13,829 nt of DNA, from contig SMYP01000049.1 of NCBI GenBank assembly GCA_007050895.1, forward strand, positions 1 through 13,829, written 5' to 3'. Position 1 is the first letter of the stretch. Every line of letters starts with the position of its first letter. Made by a program: the position numbers and the translations under genes. The DNA is from Candidatus Bathyarchaeota archaeon. Lineage in GTDB: Archaea > Thermoproteota > Bathyarchaeia > Bathyarchaeales > UBA233. Below, piece after piece: positions 12,641 to 13,829 of the stretch. Under the pieces are notes generated by a model. That model worked only from the letters and a program-made list of their open reading frames with translations. It was not told the origin of the DNA and did no database searches.

Positions 12641-13582
12641 TTATACTTTTTCAACCCCAATTCTTGTCCTCAGAACTTCGCACCCTTCTTTTTCGATGGC
12701 TCTAGCCACCTTCTCCTGCAGTTCCTTCGTCGGGGTTAGTGCGATCATACATCCTCCACCCCCTCCCCCTGTCATTTTGGCGCCAAAAGCGCTATTTTTC
12801 CTTGCTATTTTCACAAGTAGGTCAAGTTCCTTGCTTGAAACTTCAATCTCTTGAAGCAGACGGTGGTTCTCGTTCATTAGTTCACCTACCTTTTCAAGGT
12901 CGTGATTTTCAAGAGCTTTTCGCCCAGAATATGCTAGATCTTCTGCTTGCTTGAATATTTGATCGTATTTTTCTGGATTCTCCTTTTTGCGGCTAGCGAC
13001 GCCTGCAACCATAGCTTTAGTGTCTGCAACCTTTCCTGTGCTGCCGATGACTATTTCAACCGGCATACGGAGGCTTAGTCTTTCAACGTCATCAGGTCCG
13101 CCAAAAATGTTCTTTTTAAACCACATCAAACCGCCATAAGTCGCAGCGGTATTATCAATACCCGATGGATTACCTGCGTACGCTTTCTCAGCCTCATACG
13201 CTATCTGATTGATTTTCTCATTAGAAAGACTCAGTGATAGTTCTTCCGCGATAGCCCTGGCGATAGCAACACTACTTGCCGCAGAAGCACCCAATCCGCT
13301 AAAACCCGGGAGTTTCCCGCCTACCCAAATCTTTAACGGCAGTTTTGGGTTAAATCCCATCTTTGTAAGCATACGCTCTATTGACTCGATTTGTTGAAGC
13401 CTTTTCTCTTCAGCGTAACCTTTGGCGGCTTTCCTGTCATCCTTAATGACAAGAGCTTTTCCTTTTCGTAATACTTCCGCGTTCGTGACGGAATCAATTG
13501 CTGAGACAATACCCGGCAACCCATGAACCACGAAGTGCTCGCCAAACAAAATAACTTTTCCGTAGCCAGATCCTTTACCCAT
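12641..13582 (-). CDS. mvk: Mevalonate kinase
   Basis: 313 residues, GHMP kinase family, the usual archaeal length. It phosphorylates mevalonate to mevalonate 5-phosphate. GKVILFGEHFVVHGLPGI (8-25) is the amino-terminal family signature. LPGFSGLGASAASSVAIARA (91-110) is the ATP-binding motif. GNPSGIDN (137-144) carries the likely catalytic Asp143, and KMTGGGGGGCMIA (269-281) is motif 3. The HFVVHG and GNPSGIDN wording is that of mevalonate kinases rather than phosphomevalonate kinases or mevalonate diphosphate decarboxylases. It starts at ATG 13582 behind a strong ribosome binding site, and is the first gene of the operon. The decarboxylase gene follows after 40 bases. Confidence 0.95.
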   Translation of the reverse strand: MGKGSGYGKVILFGEHFVVHGLPGIVSAIDSVTNAEVLRKGKALVIKDDRKAAKGYAEEKRLQQIESIERMLTKMGFNPKLPLKIWVGGKLPGFSGLGASAASSVAIARAIAEELSLSLSNEKINQIAYEAEKAYAGNPSGIDNTAATYGGLMWFKKNIFGGPDDVERLSLRMPVEIVIGSTGKVADTKAMVAGVASRKKENPEKYDQIFKQAEDLAYSGRKALENHDLEKVGELMNENHRLLQEIEVSSKELDLLVKIARKNSAFGAKMTGGGGGGCMIALTPTKELQEKVARAIEKEGCEVLRTRIGVEKV

Positions 13583-13587
13583 TACCT

Positions 13588-13594
13588 ATCACCT
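13588..13594 (-). promoter_or_regulatory. Ribosome binding site of mevalonate kinase
   Basis: AGGTGAT on the - strand matches the archaeal anti-Shine-Dalgarno over seven bases and lies 5 bases before ATG 13582. It is one of the two strongest sites in the window, the other being at 134-140. Confidence 0.75.
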
Positions 13595-13632
13595 TAAAGG
13601 AATAGGTATTATAAGAATTGGATAAAAAAGTT

Positions 13633-13640
13633 CTTTTAAA
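13633..13640 (-). promoter_or_regulatory. Probable TATA box of the isoprenoid operon
   Basis: On the - strand the sequence is TTTAAAAG, in an A/T-rich stretch 51 bases upstream of the mevalonate kinase ATG. Initiation expected near 13611 would give a leader of about 29 bases that includes the ribosome binding site. The BRE is not clear. No comparable box with suitable spacing was noticed between the downstream genes, which supports one operon. Confidence 0.4.
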
Positions 13641-13713
13641 TGAGTAGAATTGAGCATAGCAAACTTCATGTATCTTTTGTCAAGAAAGCGAAAGGAAGCG
13701 GCTTTAGTTTTAT

Positions 13714-13829
13714 TTACGTGGTGCGGGGTATCATTTGTTCCTGGTAGTTTTCTTCTCGTAGTACTTTTGGTATGTAGTTGCATGCTGGGTCGCTTTCGAA
13801 GAGGTCGCCTGTGTAGTATTCGGCTCTTG
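13714..13829 (-). CDS. Carboxy-terminal end of an unidentified protein (5' truncated by window)
   Basis: An open frame enters from the right edge and ends with TAA at 13714-13716. The 37 visible residues read RAEYYTGDLFESDPACNYIP followed by KVLREENYQEQMIPRTT. Composition (many Glu, Tyr, Asp, mixed hydrophobics) looks like real protein, unlike the two other - strand frames, which are Thr/Lys- or Arg-rich and lack order. I do not recognise the family; it does not resemble ribosomal protein S2, which sits next to mevalonate kinase in some archaea. It lies 131 bases upstream of mevalonate kinase on the same strand. Confidence 0.55.
   Translation of the reverse strand, partial: RAEYYTGDLFESDPACNYIPKVLREENYQEQMIPRTT

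Noticed and set aside
13589..13783. A 64-residue - strand frame upstream of mevalonate kinase
   Set aside because: It overlaps the promoter region and the better-looking frame ending at 13714; its composition is Thr/Lys/Arg-rich without order.
1..13829. A defence system, CRISPR array, insertion sequence or prophage
   Set aside because: No repeats-spacers, transposase, integrase, inverted terminal repeats or phage genes were seen; the window is core metabolism and translation.

Overview
The window looks archaeal. It carries archaeal/eukaryotic-type ribosomal protein S8e and SRP19, an archaeal-type glutamyl-tRNA synthetase, the archaeal version of the mevalonate pathway, TATA boxes about 25 bases before likely transcript starts, and GGTGA-type ribosome binding sites. 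The small winged-helix and Roadblock proteins and the moderate base composition would fit a TACK archaeon such as a Bathyarchaeia member, but the lineage is an inference and was not tested.

Left part (1-1250): the end of an unrecognised + strand gene, then a Roadblock/LC7-like gene behind a strong ribosome binding site. Convergent to it is a small winged-helix gene. The two share a T-run/A-run terminator. About 370 bases with no convincing gene follow.

Serine-related part (1251-3685, + strand): a class V aminotransferase behind a BRE/TATA promoter, a 24-codon fragment that reads like the amino terminus of SerA (3-phosphoglycerate dehydrogenase), and a DUF1015 protein. This looks like an aminotransferase-serA-DUF1015 operon from which nearly all of serA has been lost. 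Between it and S8e lies a short, easily missed YHS-domain gene on the - strand (3803-3955), apparently starting at CTG behind a good ribosome binding site.

Main part (4611-13582, - strand): nine tightly spaced genes in the order mevalonate kinase, UbiD-family decarboxylase, aconitase-X large subunit, aconitase-X small subunit, isopentenyl phosphate kinase, type 2 IPP isomerase, polyprenyl diphosphate synthase, glutamyl-tRNA synthetase, SRP19. The first seven cover every step from mevalonate to the C15-C20 prenyl diphosphates used for archaeal ether lipids. The route is mevalonate, mevalonate 5-phosphate, trans-anhydromevalonate 5-phosphate, isopentenyl phosphate, IPP, DMAPP and prenyl diphosphate. 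It is the modified archaeal mevalonate pathway characterised in Aeropyrum pernix, here gathered in one transcription unit. Spacings are from a 10-base overlap to 40 bases, and most genes start with TTG or GTG, pointing to translational coupling. A TATA box and ribosome binding site in front of mevalonate kinase suggest one main promoter. S8e is convergent to SRP19 with only 8 bases between them.

Right edge: the last 37 codons of an unidentified - strand protein upstream of the mevalonate operon.

I see no tRNA, rRNA, CRISPR array, insertion sequence or defence system. The most unusual items are the serA remnant, the CTG-start YHS gene and the complete, near pathway-order isoprenoid operon.
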